From contig DATJKA010000054.1 of NCBI GenBank assembly GCA_035491815.1, forward strand, positions 1-64,000: DNA of 64,000 bases, in the 5' to 3' direction. The DNA comes from 20CM-2-65-7 sp035491815. Its GTDB lineage: Bacteria; Gemmatimonadota; Gemmatimonadetes; Gemmatimonadales; GWC2-71-9. This document shows, one piece after another, positions 8,534-17,395 of the stretch. The position numbers were made by a program, and so were the translations under genes. The notes under the pieces were generated by a model. It was not told the DNA's origin. It made no database searches and saw only the letters and a program-made list of their open reading frames with translations. Within the stretch, counting starts at the first letter, position 1. Each line of letters begins with the position of its first letter.

Positions 8534-10173
8534 GAGCGCCGCGCGGCCGCACGAAGTCCTGCAAGGGCTGGATTCAGGAAGCGGCTCTCCGAATGCTGAT
8601 GAACAATCTCGATCCCGAGGTGGCGGAGCGGCCGGACGACCTCGTGGTCTACGGCGGCACGGGCAAGGCCGCGCGAGATTGGCCATCCTTCCACGCGATC
8701 TGCCGCACGCTGAAGACGCTCGGCGACGAAGAGACGCTGCTCGTGCAGTCGGGGAAGCCGGTCGGCGTCTTCACCACGCACGCGGACGCGCCGCGCGTGC
8801 TGATTGCGAACGCGAATCTCGTCGGCCGGTTCGCAACCTGGGAAGTGTTCCGCGATCTCGAGCGGCGCGGGCTGATCATGTACGGCCAGATGACCGCGGG
8901 ATCGTGGATCTACATCGGCACACAGGGAATTCTGCAGGGCACGTTCGAGACCTTTGGTGCCGTCGCGCGCATGCGGTTCGGCGGGTCGCTGCGTGGGCGC
9001 ATCGTGCTGACCGGCGGGCTCGGCGGTATGGGAGGCGCGCAGCCGCTCGCGGCGACGATGAACGACGGTATTTGTCTCGCGGTCGAAGTGGATCCTGCGC
9101 GCGTCGCGCGACGGCTCGAGACGCGTTATCTCGACCGCGCCACCGCCTCGTTGGAGGAAGCGCTCGGCTGGTGCGAAGACGCGAAGCGGCGTGGCACGGC
9201 GTTGTCCGTGGGACTCACCGGGAACTGCGCCGAGGTGCTCCCGGCACTCCTTCAACGCGGATTTGTCCCCGATGTGGTCACCGATCAGACATCGGCACAC
9301 GACCCCTTGAACGGCTACGTCCCCGCCGGTCTCGGCATGGACGACGCGATCGCCCTGCGGCGCACCAATCCCAACGACTATATCGCGCGCGCGCGCGCGA
9401 GCATCGCCGCGCACGTCCGTGCCATGCTGACGCTGCAGCAGCGCGGCGCCGTCGCCTTCGACTACGGCAACAACATCCGTACCGAAGCCCGCGATGCCGG
9501 TGTCACGGACGCCTTCGCCATCCCGGGCTTCGTGCCCGAATACATCCGGCCGCTGTTTTGCGAAGGGAAGGGCCCGTTTCGCTGGGTCGCGCTGTCGGGC
9601 GACGAGCGCGATTTGCATCGCACCGATCGCCTGGTGCTCGAGCTCTTTCCGGAAAACGGGCACCTCCGGCGCTGGATCACGATGGCCCAGGAGCGCGTCG
9701 CGTTTCAGGGACTGCCGGCGCGCATTTGCTGGCTGGGGCAGGGGGAGCGCGCGCGCTTCGGCGTGGCCTTGAACGATCTCGTGCGGCGTGGCGAGCTGTC
9801 GGCACCCATCGTGATCGGCCGTGACCATCTCGACACGGGCTCGGTCGCGTCGCCGTTCCGCGAGACCGAGGCGATGCGCGACGGATCCGATGCCATCGCC
9901 GACTGGGCGATCCTCAACGCCCTGCTCAACACGGCATCGGGCGCATCGTGGGTGTCGTTCCACCACGGCGGCGGGGTGGGCATCGGCAACTCGCTGCACG
10001 CGGGGCAGGTGATCGTCGCCGACGGCACCGACGCGGCCGCGCGGCGGCTCGAACGGGTGCTCACCAACGATCCGGGCATCGGTGTCGCGCGCCACGCCGA
10101 CGCGGGATATCCCGAGGCCATCGCCACGGCCGAGCACCATCACATTCGGTTGCCGATGCGTGAGGGCGACTGA
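8530..10173 (+). CDS. hutU: Urocanate hydratase
   Basis: Urocanase (547 residues) adds water to urocanate to give 4-imidazolone-5-propionate, using tightly bound NAD+. The start is GTG 8530, overlapping the hutH stop by four bases; it gives the family N-terminus RAPRGRTKSCKGWIQEAA. Longer open frame upstream is only hutH sequence read out of frame. The NAD-binding Gly-rich stretch LTGGLGGMGGAQ, then TDQTSAHDPLNGY, FDYGNNIR and FHHGGGVGIGNS near the C-terminus are all typical. It is the middle gene of hutH-hutU-hutI. Nothing suggests loss of function. Confidence 0.97.
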   Translation: MRAPRGRTKSCKGWIQEAALRMLMNNLDPEVAERPDDLVVYGGTGKAARDWPSFHAICRTLKTLGDEETLLVQSGKPVGVFTTHADAPRVLIANANLVGRFATWEVFRDLERRGLIMYGQMTAGSWIYIGTQGILQGTFETFGAVARMRFGGSLRGRIVLTGGLGGMGGAQPLAATMNDGICLAVEVDPARVARRLETRYLDRATASLEEALGWCEDAKRRGTALSVGLTGNCAEVLPALLQRGFVPDVVTDQTSAHDPLNGYVPAGLGMDDAIALRRTNPNDYIARARASIAAHVRAMLTLQQRGAVAFDYGNNIRTEARDAGVTDAFAIPGFVPEYIRPLFCEGKGPFRWVALSGDERDLHRTDRLVLELFPENGHLRRWITMAQERVAFQGLPARICWLGQGERARFGVALNDLVRRGELSAPIVIGRDHLDTGSVASPFRETEAMRDGSDAIADWAILNALLNTASGASWVSFHHGGGVGIGNSLHAGQVIVADGTDAAARRLERVLTNDPGIGVARHADAGYPEAIATAEHHHIRLPMREGD

Positions 10174-11417
10174 AGACGCTGCTCGCCGGAGCGCGCCAGG
10201 TTGTCACGTGTCGCGGACCGGCGCGCGCGCGCCGTGGGCGCGAGATGGCGGAGGTCGAGGTCCTCGAGGGTGCTGCCGTCCTGGTCGACGGTGAGCGCAT
10301 CGCCTGGGTCGGCCCACGTGGTGACGCGCCTCCCGCGGACCGCGTCGCCGAGGTCAACGGCGTCATCTTTCCGGGCTTCATCGACTGCCACACACACGGC
10401 GTCTTCGGCGCCCCGCGGCTCGACGACCAGGAGCGTCGCGCGCTCGGCGTCGATTACAAGGCGATTGCCGCTGCCGGCGGCGGCATTCTTCAATCAGTCC
10501 GCGACCTGCGCGCCCGCAGCGAAGCCGAGCTCACGAGGCTGACGCGCGGACGCCTCGAGGCATTGATCGCCCACGGCGCCACGACAATCGAAGTGAAATC
10601 AGGTTACGGTCTTGAGCTCGAGGCGGAGCTCAAGCAGCTGCGCGTCATCCGCCAGCTGGCGGCCGAGCTGCCCGCGACGCTGGTGCCCACGTTCCTCGGT
10701 GCTCACGAAGTCCCGCCCGAGTATCGGGGTAAGCGCGAGGCATACGTCGGAATCGTCTGTAACGAGATGATGCCGGTCGTGGCGCGTGAACGGCTCGCGC
10801 GCGCGTGCGACGTGTTCTGTGAGCCCGGCGTTTTCAGCGTCGCGGAGACGCGGCAGATCCTCACGGCGGCGAAGCACCATGGTCTCGCGGTCAAGCTCCA
10901 CGCCGACGAGCTCGACGGCGCCGGCGGTGCCGAGCTGGCGGCCGAGCTCGGTGCGCTGTCCGCGGATCACCTGGCGGCAATCTCGGACAACGGCATTCGC
11001 GCGCTGGCGGCCAGCTCGACCGTCGCCGTCTTGCTGCCGGCGACGATGATCTTCCTGGGCAAACGCTCGCAGGCACCTGCCCGGCGCTTGATCGATGCCG
11101 GTGCCGCCGTTGCGCTGGCCAGCGATTACAACCCGGGGACGTCGCCGACCATGAGTTTGCCGCTCGTCATGGCGTTCGGCGTCTCGCAACTTGGCCTGCG
11201 TCACGCCGAGGCTGTGACGGCCGTGACGATCAATGCCGCCGCGGCCCTGGGACTCGCTGCCGAGCGCGGCCAGATCGTCCCTGGAGCGGTCGCCGACCTC
11301 GTCATCGCGCGCGTGGACGACTGGCGGGAGGTTGCGTACTGGATGGGCGCCGAGGTCGTAAGCGCCGTCTGGACAGCGGGTTCGGCTTGTCCGGCTTGGA
11401 CGGCCCCTCTATCTTAG
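10170..11417 (+). CDS. hutI: Imidazolonepropionase, probably starting at CTG
   Basis: A cytosolic metal-dependent amidohydrolase that opens the imidazolone ring to N-formimino-L-glutamate. Metal ligands are in FPGFIDCHTHGVFG, KLHADEL and LASDYNPGTSPTM. The first ATG is at 10245, but that would remove the N-terminal beta-strand. The same frame upstream encodes TLLAGARQVVTC, which matches the family N-terminus. A TGA at 10161 closes the frame, so the true start must lie in 10164-10245; only CTG 10170 or CTG 10179 restores the domain. CTG 10170 overlaps the hutU stop as CTGA, as in translational coupling, and gives 415 residues, a normal HutI length. No hutG or hutF follows, so formiminoglutamate must be handled elsewhere. 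Confidence 0.88.
   Translation: MKTLLAGARQVVTCRGPARARRGREMAEVEVLEGAAVLVDGERIAWVGPRGDAPPADRVAEVNGVIFPGFIDCHTHGVFGAPRLDDQERRALGVDYKAIAAAGGGILQSVRDLRARSEAELTRLTRGRLEALIAHGATTIEVKSGYGLELEAELKQLRVIRQLAAELPATLVPTFLGAHEVPPEYRGKREAYVGIVCNEMMPVVARERLARACDVFCEPGVFSVAETRQILTAAKHHGLAVKLHADELDGAGGAELAAELGALSADHLAAISDNGIRALAASSTVAVLLPATMIFLGKRSQAPARRLIDAGAAVALASDYNPGTSPTMSLPLVMAFGVSQLGLRHAEAVTAVTINAAAALGLAAERGQIVPGAVADLVIARVDDWREVAYWMGAEVVSAVWTAGSACPAWTAPLS
11387..11415 (+). promoter_or_regulatory. Putative promoter of the TPR gene
   Basis: TTGTCC (11387-11392) and TATCTT (11410-11415) are separated by 17 bases, and the ATG is nine bases after the -10. The promoter overlaps the 3' end and stop codon of hutI and leaves little or no 5' leader. 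Confidence 0.45.
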
Positions 11418-11424
11418 TTCTTCC

Positions 11425-13911
11425 ATGTCCAAGCTTGAGCAGCTCAAGGAGAAGGCGAAGGGTCTCGAGGCCAAGGATCCCAAGAAGGCCGTAGAGATCT
11501 GGCTCGAGGCGTTGCAGAACCAGGATGACGGCGATCCTGACCTCTCGATGTACAACCGCATCGGCGACCTCTACATCAAGCTCAAAGATCCGGGCCTGGC
11601 GGCGGACTACTACGACCAGGCGGTCGACAAATACGCCGAGCTCGGCTTCCACAACAACGCCATCGCGATGTGTAACAAGGTGCTGCGCAACGCGCCGGCG
11701 CGACAGGCGACGTACCTGAAGCTCGCCAAGCTGTACGCGGCCAAAGGGTTCATGGCGGAAGCCAAGCAGAACTTCGTCGAGTACGCCGAGCGGATGCAGA
11801 AGGCCGGCAAGATCGATCACGCGTTCGCTGCGCTCAAGGAATTCACGGACATCTCGCCGGAGAGCGCGAATCTCAAGGAGATGCTGTCGGAGCATCTCAA
11901 GATGTACGGCAATGCACCGCCGGGGCGGCCGTCATCCGCGCGGGTCAGCACGGCGGCGCCGAAGCCGCCCCCGCAGGCAGGCAAAGAAGACGATGTCAGC
12001 AAGTCCGGCAAGCGGAAGACGTCGAGTCTCGTCTTCCTGGACCTCGACGCGCCCCGTCAATCGAAATCGACGAAAGCTCCGGCCGCGGTCGCACCGGCTC
12101 CTCCTCCGCCACCGGTGGCGGAGAAGCTCGTGCAAGAAGTCGTGCCCGAGCCCGATGAATCGCTCGAGATCGAGTCCACCAGTTTGGTGGACGAAGAGCC
12201 GGCCGGCAGCGGCGGTGGAATGCTCGAGGGGCTCGAGACCACGTCCGCCGACTTCGGTCAGGTTGCGGCGAGCAGCGCCAAGACGCCGTCGATTCGCGAC
12301 GAGGTGACTCCCGACGATATCGAGCTCGAGCCGCTGGCGGAGCTCGAACCCACGGTCACCGAAGAGCCGGCGCCGGCGGTCGACGCGCTGCCCGAGCTCG
12401 ACGACGCCGATCTGGTGCTCGAAGGCAACATCACCGAGACACCCAAAGCCGCCCCGCCGCCGCCGCCCGCGAAGAAAGCGCCGGCATTCAAGGGCAAAGC
12501 GCCGGCACCGGCCCCCGAGCCGCCGCGTGTGAAGCCGGTCGTCCCCAAGCGGCCGTCCGCTCCCGCCGCTCCCGCCGCTCCGCCGGCCACCGGCCCCGGG
12601 AAGCGGAAGACCGTCGTCGAGGTTCCACCCCTCGAGCTCGAGCCCGACTTCGAATCGGCGACGACGGACGTCGGGCATGAGGTCGACGACGAGCCGCTCA
12701 CACTGGACGAGCCGAGGAAGCATCCGAGCTTCATCCAGACCGAGGAGGACACGTCGATCACCCCGGGTCGCAAGTCGGGATTCATCGACTTGGGCATCGA
12801 CGAGATCAACAGCGCGGGCGACCAGGCCGGCTCGCTCGTGTTCTCCAACATCGAGGAGACTCCGTCCGCTCCCGCGATCGACGAGCTCGAGTCGCGAGTC
12901 GCCGACAATCCGGACGATCCCGAAGCGCATCAGGCATTGGGCGAGGCCTTGGTCGAGCAGGGCGACCGCGAGCGCGGCATCGAGGAGCTCGATCTCGCGA
13001 CTGCCGGGTTCGAGAATGCCGGCAGTCTCGATCAGGCGCGGGACCTGGTGGACGAGGTGCTGCGGCTGGATCCGAACAGCGTGCGTCACCGCCAGAAAGC
13101 CGTCGAATACGCGTTCAAAGCCGGCGACAAGGGACGGCTGATCGACGCGTACCTCGAGCTCGCGGATGCGCTGCTCCGCTCGGACCTGCCCGAGAAGGCG
13201 CGCGCCGTCTACTCGCGCGTCGCGGAGCACGATCCGAAGAACGAGCGCGCGAAGGCGGCGTTGGCGATGCTCGCGCCCGTCGTGGCGCCGACGCCGGCGG
13301 CGAGCGGCAAGCCCGAAGGCAAAGTCAAGGCGAAAGACGCCAAGATGAAAGTCCGCGACGAAGCCGCCGCGGACGGCGACTTCATCGACCTCGGCTCGAT
13401 GCTGAGCGAAGATGAGGACGACCTGCCGCAGAAGGACACGCGGCTGCGCGTGCAGGATGAGGAGCCCACCGGCGACGAAGAGCAGGACTTCCAGGACATG
13501 CTGGCGCGGTTCAAGCAGGGGATCGACGAGAACATCGACGAGACCGACTTCCAGTCGCACTACGATCTCGGCGTGGCGTTCAAGGAAATGGGCCTGCTCG
13601 ATGAAGCGATCGCGGAGCTGCAGAAGGCGCTGCGTGCGCCGGAGGGCAAGCTGCGCACGTCCGAGATGCTCGGCGTCTGCTTCTTCGAGAAGGGCGCGTT
13701 CGGCGTCGCCGAATCCATCCTGCGCCGCGGCCTCGACCTGCCCGCCTCGGGCGATCAGGAGCGCCTCGGTATCCTCTACTGGCTGGGCCGCGCGCTCGAG
13801 CAGCAGGGCAAGAAGGCGGACGCCCGCGACCTCTACGGGCGCGTCTTCGCCGTAGACATCCGTTTCCTCGACGCCGAGCAGCGCGTCAAAGCACTCGCCA
13901 AGGCGAAATAG
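11425..13911 (+). CDS. Large TPR protein with Pro/Glu-rich central region
   Basis: An 828-residue protein without signal peptide, so probably cytoplasmic. Residues about 1-155 are TPR-like helical repeats (AVEIWLEALQNQ, YNRIGDLYIKLKDPGLAADYY, YLKLAKLYAAKGFMAEA). Residues about 160-470 are low-complexity Pro/Ala and acidic. The C-terminal third returns to TPRs (EAHQALGEALVEQGDRERG, YDLGVAFKEMGLLDEAIAELQKAL, YWLGRALEQQGKKADARDLYGRVF). The central region carries several short repeated acidic motifs such as FIDLG. No catalytic motif is visible; a scaffold role is inferred. A second TPR gene of similar layout lies at 17396-18991. The polyprenyl synthase gene follows after one base. Confidence 0.75.
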   Translation: MSKLEQLKEKAKGLEAKDPKKAVEIWLEALQNQDDGDPDLSMYNRIGDLYIKLKDPGLAADYYDQAVDKYAELGFHNNAIAMCNKVLRNAPARQATYLKLAKLYAAKGFMAEAKQNFVEYAERMQKAGKIDHAFAALKEFTDISPESANLKEMLSEHLKMYGNAPPGRPSSARVSTAAPKPPPQAGKEDDVSKSGKRKTSSLVFLDLDAPRQSKSTKAPAAVAPAPPPPPVAEKLVQEVVPEPDESLEIESTSLVDEEPAGSGGGMLEGLETTSADFGQVAASSAKTPSIRDEVTPDDIELEPLAELEPTVTEEPAPAVDALPELDDADLVLEGNITETPKAAPPPPPAKKAPAFKGKAPAPAPEPPRVKPVVPKRPSAPAAPAAPPATGPGKRKTVVEVPPLELEPDFESATTDVGHEVDDEPLTLDEPRKHPSFIQTEEDTSITPGRKSGFIDLGIDEINSAGDQAGSLVFSNIEETPSAPAIDELESRVADNPDDPEAHQALGEALVEQGDRERGIEELDLATAGFENAGSLDQARDLVDEVLRLDPNSVRHRQKAVEYAFKAGDKGRLIDAYLELADALLRSDLPEKARAVYSRVAEHDPKNERAKAALAMLAPVVAPTPAASGKPEGKVKAKDAKMKVRDEAAADGDFIDLGSMLSEDEDDLPQKDTRLRVQDEEPTGDEEQDFQDMLARFKQGIDENIDETDFQSHYDLGVAFKEMGLLDEAIAELQKALRAPEGKLRTSEMLGVCFFEKGAFGVAESILRRGLDLPASGDQERLGILYWLGRALEQQGKKADARDLYGRVFAVDIRFLDAEQRVKALAKAK

Positions 13912-13912
13912 C

Positions 13913-14902
13913 GTGAGTCAACAAGTCGCCCGCGTCACCCTCCGGGACGTACAGCGGCCCGTGGCCGCCGAGCTGGAGCAGGTCGTGGACGAGCTGCGGC
14001 GCATCATCGCCGCCGATTTCCCGTTCGTCAGCGAAGTGAACGACCATCTGCTGCAGATGAAGGGCAAGCTGTTCCGCCCCACGCTGCTGCTGCTCAGCCA
14101 TCAAGCGTCGGGAGCGACGGACGCGCGCGCCGTCACCTTGGCGGCGGTGGTCGAGCTCATTCATCTCGCGACCCTGGTCCACGACGATTCCGTCGACCAC
14201 TCGGTGTTGCGGCGCGGGCTGCCCACGATCAACGCGCTGTTCTCGCACCAAATCGCGGTGATCATGGGCGATTATCTCTATTCGCGTGCCATCATCGAGC
14301 TCGTCCGGCTCGACGATCATGAGGCCTTGCGCGTGCTCGCGCGCGTGACCAACGAGATGACGGTGGGCGAGATGCGCCAGCTCGAGGCGCACGACAAGCT
14401 GGCCTACGGCGAGGCGGCGTACGATCAGCTGATCCGCGCCAAGACCGCCTCGCTACTGTCGGGCGCCTGTGAGGTTGGCGCGCTTACCGCGGCCCCCAAC
14501 CATCGGCAGGCCCTCGGGCGCTTCGGCATGCTGCTCGGCATGGCGTTCCAGATCACCGACGATCTGCTCGATTACACCGAGCCCGAAGCGGTGACGGGGA
14601 AGCCGTCGGGGCTCGACCTGCGCGAGCACAAGGTGACGTTGCCGCTGATCGCCGCGCTGGCCCGGATGCCGGCGGAGGGCCGGCGCGTCGTGGCGCAGCT
14701 CATGGAGGCCGCCGAGCCGAGCGACGATCTCGTGGCGGACGTGATCCGGCTCGTCGAGGCCGCCGGCGGGCTCGAGACCGCGCGGCAGCGCGCGCTCGAC
14801 CTCGCGCAGCAAGCGGAAGCCGAGCTCGACGTGTTGCCGGCATCGCCGGCGCGCGATGCGCTGCAGGGCAGCATCGCGTACGCCGTGGAACGGCGTAGCT
14901 GA
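13913..14902 (+). CDS. Polyprenyl diphosphate synthase (trans-isoprenyl type)
   Basis: A 329-residue long-chain prenyl transferase of the IspB/HepT/octaprenyl type, which condenses isopentenyl diphosphate with allylic diphosphates to make quinone side chains. Both Asp-rich metal-binding motifs are present: HDDSVDHSVLRRG (first, about residues 86-98) and FQITDDLLDYTE (second, about 212-223). KGKLFRPTLLLLS near the N-terminus and GKPSGLDLREHKVTLPLI are typical. It starts at GTG 13913, one base after the preceding stop. Chain length cannot be read from the sequence, so no gene symbol is given. A DUF4321-like gene begins one base after the stop. Confidence 0.92.
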   Translation: MSQQVARVTLRDVQRPVAAELEQVVDELRRIIAADFPFVSEVNDHLLQMKGKLFRPTLLLLSHQASGATDARAVTLAAVVELIHLATLVHDDSVDHSVLRRGLPTINALFSHQIAVIMGDYLYSRAIIELVRLDDHEALRVLARVTNEMTVGEMRQLEAHDKLAYGEAAYDQLIRAKTASLLSGACEVGALTAAPNHRQALGRFGMLLGMAFQITDDLLDYTEPEAVTGKPSGLDLREHKVTLPLIAALARMPAEGRRVVAQLMEAAEPSDDLVADVIRLVEAAGGLETARQRALDLAQQAEAELDVLPASPARDALQGSIAYAVERRS

Positions 14903-14903
14903 C

Positions 14904-15176
14904 GTGCCGCACGGTCCCCGTCGTCCGGGATTCTATCTCGGCGTCCTCGCAGTCGGGTTTGTGATCGGCGGGCTGCTTCAGGCCTTCCTACGGCGTTTCC
15001 TCCCGCAGGGGCCTGCGAAGGAAGTCTTCACGTGGTCGGTCACACCGACGATCGGACCGATCCACATGGACCTGCTGGTGATGTCGATTACGTTGGGCCC
15101 CGTCGGTCTGGACGTGTCGCTGCTCGCCGTGTTTGGTGTGGCGATCGCCTACCTCGTCGCCCGATCGCTGTTCTAG
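14904..15176 (+). CDS. Small DUF4321-like membrane protein
   Basis: A 90-residue protein with two predicted transmembrane helices: FYLGVLAVGFVIGGLLQAFL (about 9-28) and VSLLAVFGVAIAYLVARSLF (about 71-90). The middle segment PIHMDLLVMSITLGPVGLDVS resembles DUF4321, a family of short membrane proteins of unknown role. The start is GTG 14904, one base after the polyprenyl synthase stop; upstream in-frame sequence belongs to that gene. It sits between the prenyl synthase and tatA. A membrane accessory role is possible but there is no functional evidence. Confidence 0.65.
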   Translation: MPHGPRRPGFYLGVLAVGFVIGGLLQAFLRRFLPQGPAKEVFTWSVTPTIGPIHMDLLVMSITLGPVGLDVSLLAVFGVAIAYLVARSLF

Positions 15177-15193
15177 CGAGGCCGCGTCGTCCT

Positions 15194-15418
15194 ATGCTTG
15201 GCAATCTGAGTGGTAGCGAAATCCTCATCCTGATGCTGATCATCCTGCTGGTCTTCGGCGCCAACCGGTTACCGGACGCAGGCAAAGCGGTAGGGAAGGG
15301 CCTCCGCGAATTCAAGCGCGCGTTATCGGATGCGGAGCATAGCATTCAGCGGCTCCCCTCTCAGGAAGAGGAGCTCCCCCCGACGCGGAACGCGAAGCCG
15401 AAACGGTTGGTGGAGTAG
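15194..15418 (+). CDS. tatA: TatA/E-type subunit of the twin-arginine translocase
   Basis: A 74-residue protein with the TatA layout: short periplasmic N-terminus, one transmembrane helix (EILILMLIILLVFGANRLP), an amphipathic helix (DAGKAVGKGLREFKRALSD) and a short charged tail. The FGANRLP hinge corresponds to the FGpkkLP hinge of the family. TatA oligomers form the passage for folded proteins recruited by TatC, which in this window is fused to an LptD-like protein at 2162-5710. The ATG at 15194 is 17 bases after the preceding stop. The gene converges on the foldase gene, with only two bases between the stops. Confidence 0.92.
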   Translation: MLGNLSGSEILILMLIILLVFGANRLPDAGKAVGKGLREFKRALSDAEHSIQRLPSQEEELPPTRNAKPKRLVE

Positions 15419-15420
15419 CG

Positions 15421-17247
15421 CTAGAGCGACGTCTCAGCCGGAGGCTGGGCCTTGAAGATGTCCTTGCGCCGGTCGACGATCTTGGCCTGCGCCCGCACCC
15501 CTTCCATATACTGCTGAATCCGCGCCTGCTGTACCGCCTGGCGCAGCTGCGTCCGTTGCTGCTCGCGCTGTGCGAGCCAGGCTGTCGAGTCGGCGAGCTT
15601 GCGTCCCAATGACTCGATGATGAATGCGCCGTTCTCACCCTTCAGCACGCCACTGCGTTCGCCGACCTGCAGTCCAAACGCGGTCCCGATGATCTCGGGC
15701 TCTCGGCCGAGGTACGCGGGTGGATGGAGCCGGGTGAACGGCCCGAACTGATCGGCCTTCAGGCCGTGGGCCGTCGCCGCGGCGATGAGACTCGGTGTGC
15801 CGCGCAGTGCAGTTGCGAGCGAGTCGGCGCGATGGGCTGCAATCACCTTTTGCCGCTCCAGCCGGACCGCCGCCGTCACGCGCGGGCGAATCTGATTCAG
15901 CGGCGGCACGCCGGCGTCGCTCACGGAATCGAGCTGGAAGATGTAGTAAGCCGGTTGACCTTCGATCACCGGGCTGGTTTCACCGACGGGCGTCTCGAAC
16001 GCCCAGACGCTGACATCCGGAATGACGTACTTGCCCAGATTGAAGCGCTCGCCCTGAATCACGGCGTAGCTCGGCGAGACCTGCAAGCCGAGCTTCCGCG
16101 CGGTGGTGTCCAGAATCGTCGGATCGATGCGTTCCGCCGCCATGCGCTCGAGGGTGTCGGCGCGTGCCTCGACCAGATCGCGATGCGCCCCTTGGAGCTC
16201 GATCGGGATGAGGATGTGCCGCACCTTCAGGGAGTCGCCCTTCTCCTGGTCGATGCGGATCAAGTGATAGCCGAAGTCCGACTCGACCGGCGCCGACACC
16301 TGACCGGGCTTCAGTCCCTGCAAGCCCTTGAGGAACCGCGGGTCGAAATTGGGCTCGTTGCGTTTGATCCACCCGATCTCGCCACCGTGCTGGCCGCTCG
16401 TTGAATCGCTCGACTCGCGTTTGGCGACGTCCTCGAACTTCGCGCCACGCGCGAGCTCGGCGCGCACGCGCGCGACGTGGGCCTTGGCGGCCGCGGTGTC
16501 GGCGGCGTCGGGCATGCGCGGCACGGCGACGAACCGCACGTACGCGATCGCCGGCCGCTTGAACTCATCGGGATGCTTCGTGAGGTAGTCGGACAGCTCG
16601 GCGTTGCTCACCGGCATCGTGTCGGTGAGCTGGAACGGCCACACCGGCAGCACCGCGATCTTCACCGAATCGTGCTGGTCCTTGTAGATCCGCCACAGCT
16701 TGGCGTCGGAGATGTACACGTCGCTCGTGAGATACTGCGCAAACTTGATGCGCGGGATCTGATCGCGATAAATCGCCTCGATCTGCGCCAGCACGTTCCG
16801 ATCCGACGTCGTCGAGATGAACTGCTGCCATTTCCGGATGTCGAACTGGCTGTCGGTCTGGAACTGCGGATCGCGCATGACCTCGGGCGGCGGCGACGTG
16901 CGCGCGGCCTCGATGATCTCGTCGTCGCTCACGCTGATGCCGAGGCGCTTGTATTCCTGCTGCAGCAGCGCGTCCTGGATGAGCTGATTGATGACCTGAT
17001 CCTGGACCTGCTGCTCGTCCTCGCGCGTCAGCTGCGCGTTGCCGTTCTGCTGGCGATACTGATCGTAGGCGAGCTGGAGACGCTGCTGGTATTCGGTGAC
17101 CTGATACTCTCTGCGATTGACCCGAAGCACGACATTGCCGCTGGGGCCGAGGATGCTCATCACTTGTCCGACCGCGAGCCATACCACGAAGGCGATGGCG
17201 AGGATGTAGAAGACCCACTTCGCGTTGGCGCGCATGGTGCGCAGCAT
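15421..17247 (-). CDS. Periplasmic foldase, PpiD/SurA-like parvulin peptidyl-prolyl isomerase
   Basis: About 608 residues from ATG 17247 (MLRTMRANAKWVFYILAIAF). One N-terminal transmembrane helix anchors the protein in the inner membrane, as in PpiD. A SurA_N-like helical chaperone domain follows (about 30-230, with DEQQVQDQVINQLIQDALLQQEYKRLGI-type sequence in pieces). A parvulin PPIase domain spans about 245-345, with FEDVAKRESSDSTSGQHGGE, GYHLIRI and KVRHILIPIEL. A second, weaker repeat may lie further on. It helps newly exported envelope proteins fold. An upstream in-frame GTG at 17307 is less likely because it lies before the predicted -10. A good promoter is visible upstream on this strand. 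Confidence 0.85.
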   Translation of the reverse strand: MLRTMRANAKWVFYILAIAFVVWLAVGQVMSILGPSGNVVLRVNRREYQVTEYQQRLQLAYDQYRQQNGNAQLTREDEQQVQDQVINQLIQDALLQQEYKRLGISVSDDEIIEAARTSPPPEVMRDPQFQTDSQFDIRKWQQFISTTSDRNVLAQIEAIYRDQIPRIKFAQYLTSDVYISDAKLWRIYKDQHDSVKIAVLPVWPFQLTDTMPVSNAELSDYLTKHPDEFKRPAIAYVRFVAVPRMPDAADTAAAKAHVARVRAELARGAKFEDVAKRESSDSTSGQHGGEIGWIKRNEPNFDPRFLKGLQGLKPGQVSAPVESDFGYHLIRIDQEKGDSLKVRHILIPIELQGAHRDLVEARADTLERMAAERIDPTILDTTARKLGLQVSPSYAVIQGERFNLGKYVIPDVSVWAFETPVGETSPVIEGQPAYYIFQLDSVSDAGVPPLNQIRPRVTAAVRLERQKVIAAHRADSLATALRGTPSLIAAATAHGLKADQFGPFTRLHPPAYLGREPEIIGTAFGLQVGERSGVLKGENGAFIIESLGRKLADSTAWLAQREQQRTQLRQAVQQARIQQYMEGVRAQAKIVDRRKDIFKAQPPAETSL

Positions 17248-17288
17248 GTGACGCAAGACTCCGATTCGAGGAGGGGTGAAGGGGCATA

Positions 17289-17317
17289 AGTCTAAACGCC
17301 GCAACACACAAACTCAA
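17289..17317 (-). promoter_or_regulatory. Promoter of the foldase gene
   Basis: On the - strand, TTGAGT (17317-17312) and TAGACT (17294-17289) are separated by exactly 17 bases. Transcription would start near 17282, giving a leader of about 35 bases before ATG 17247. This is the best sigma-70-like promoter I see in the window. Confidence 0.6.
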
Positions 17318-17383
17318 CCGCACACACCGCCGGGTCATTTGACAGCAACGCCGGCCGAACACTATCTTCGTCCAATTCCCACA

Positions 17384-17389
17384 TAGACT
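17384..17389 (+). promoter_or_regulatory. Putative leaderless -10 of the second TPR gene
   Basis: TAGACT lies exactly six bases before GTG 17396. The same hexamer serves as the -10 of the divergent foldase promoter about 90 bases away. No clear -35 is visible and there is no ribosome-binding site before the GTG. Confidence 0.4.
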
Positions 17390-17395
17390 TAGGAC

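Noticed and set aside
11932..13560. A 542-codon frame antisense to the TPR gene
   Set aside because: It mirrors the Pro/Glu-rich codons of the TPR gene and shows no recognisable protein features.
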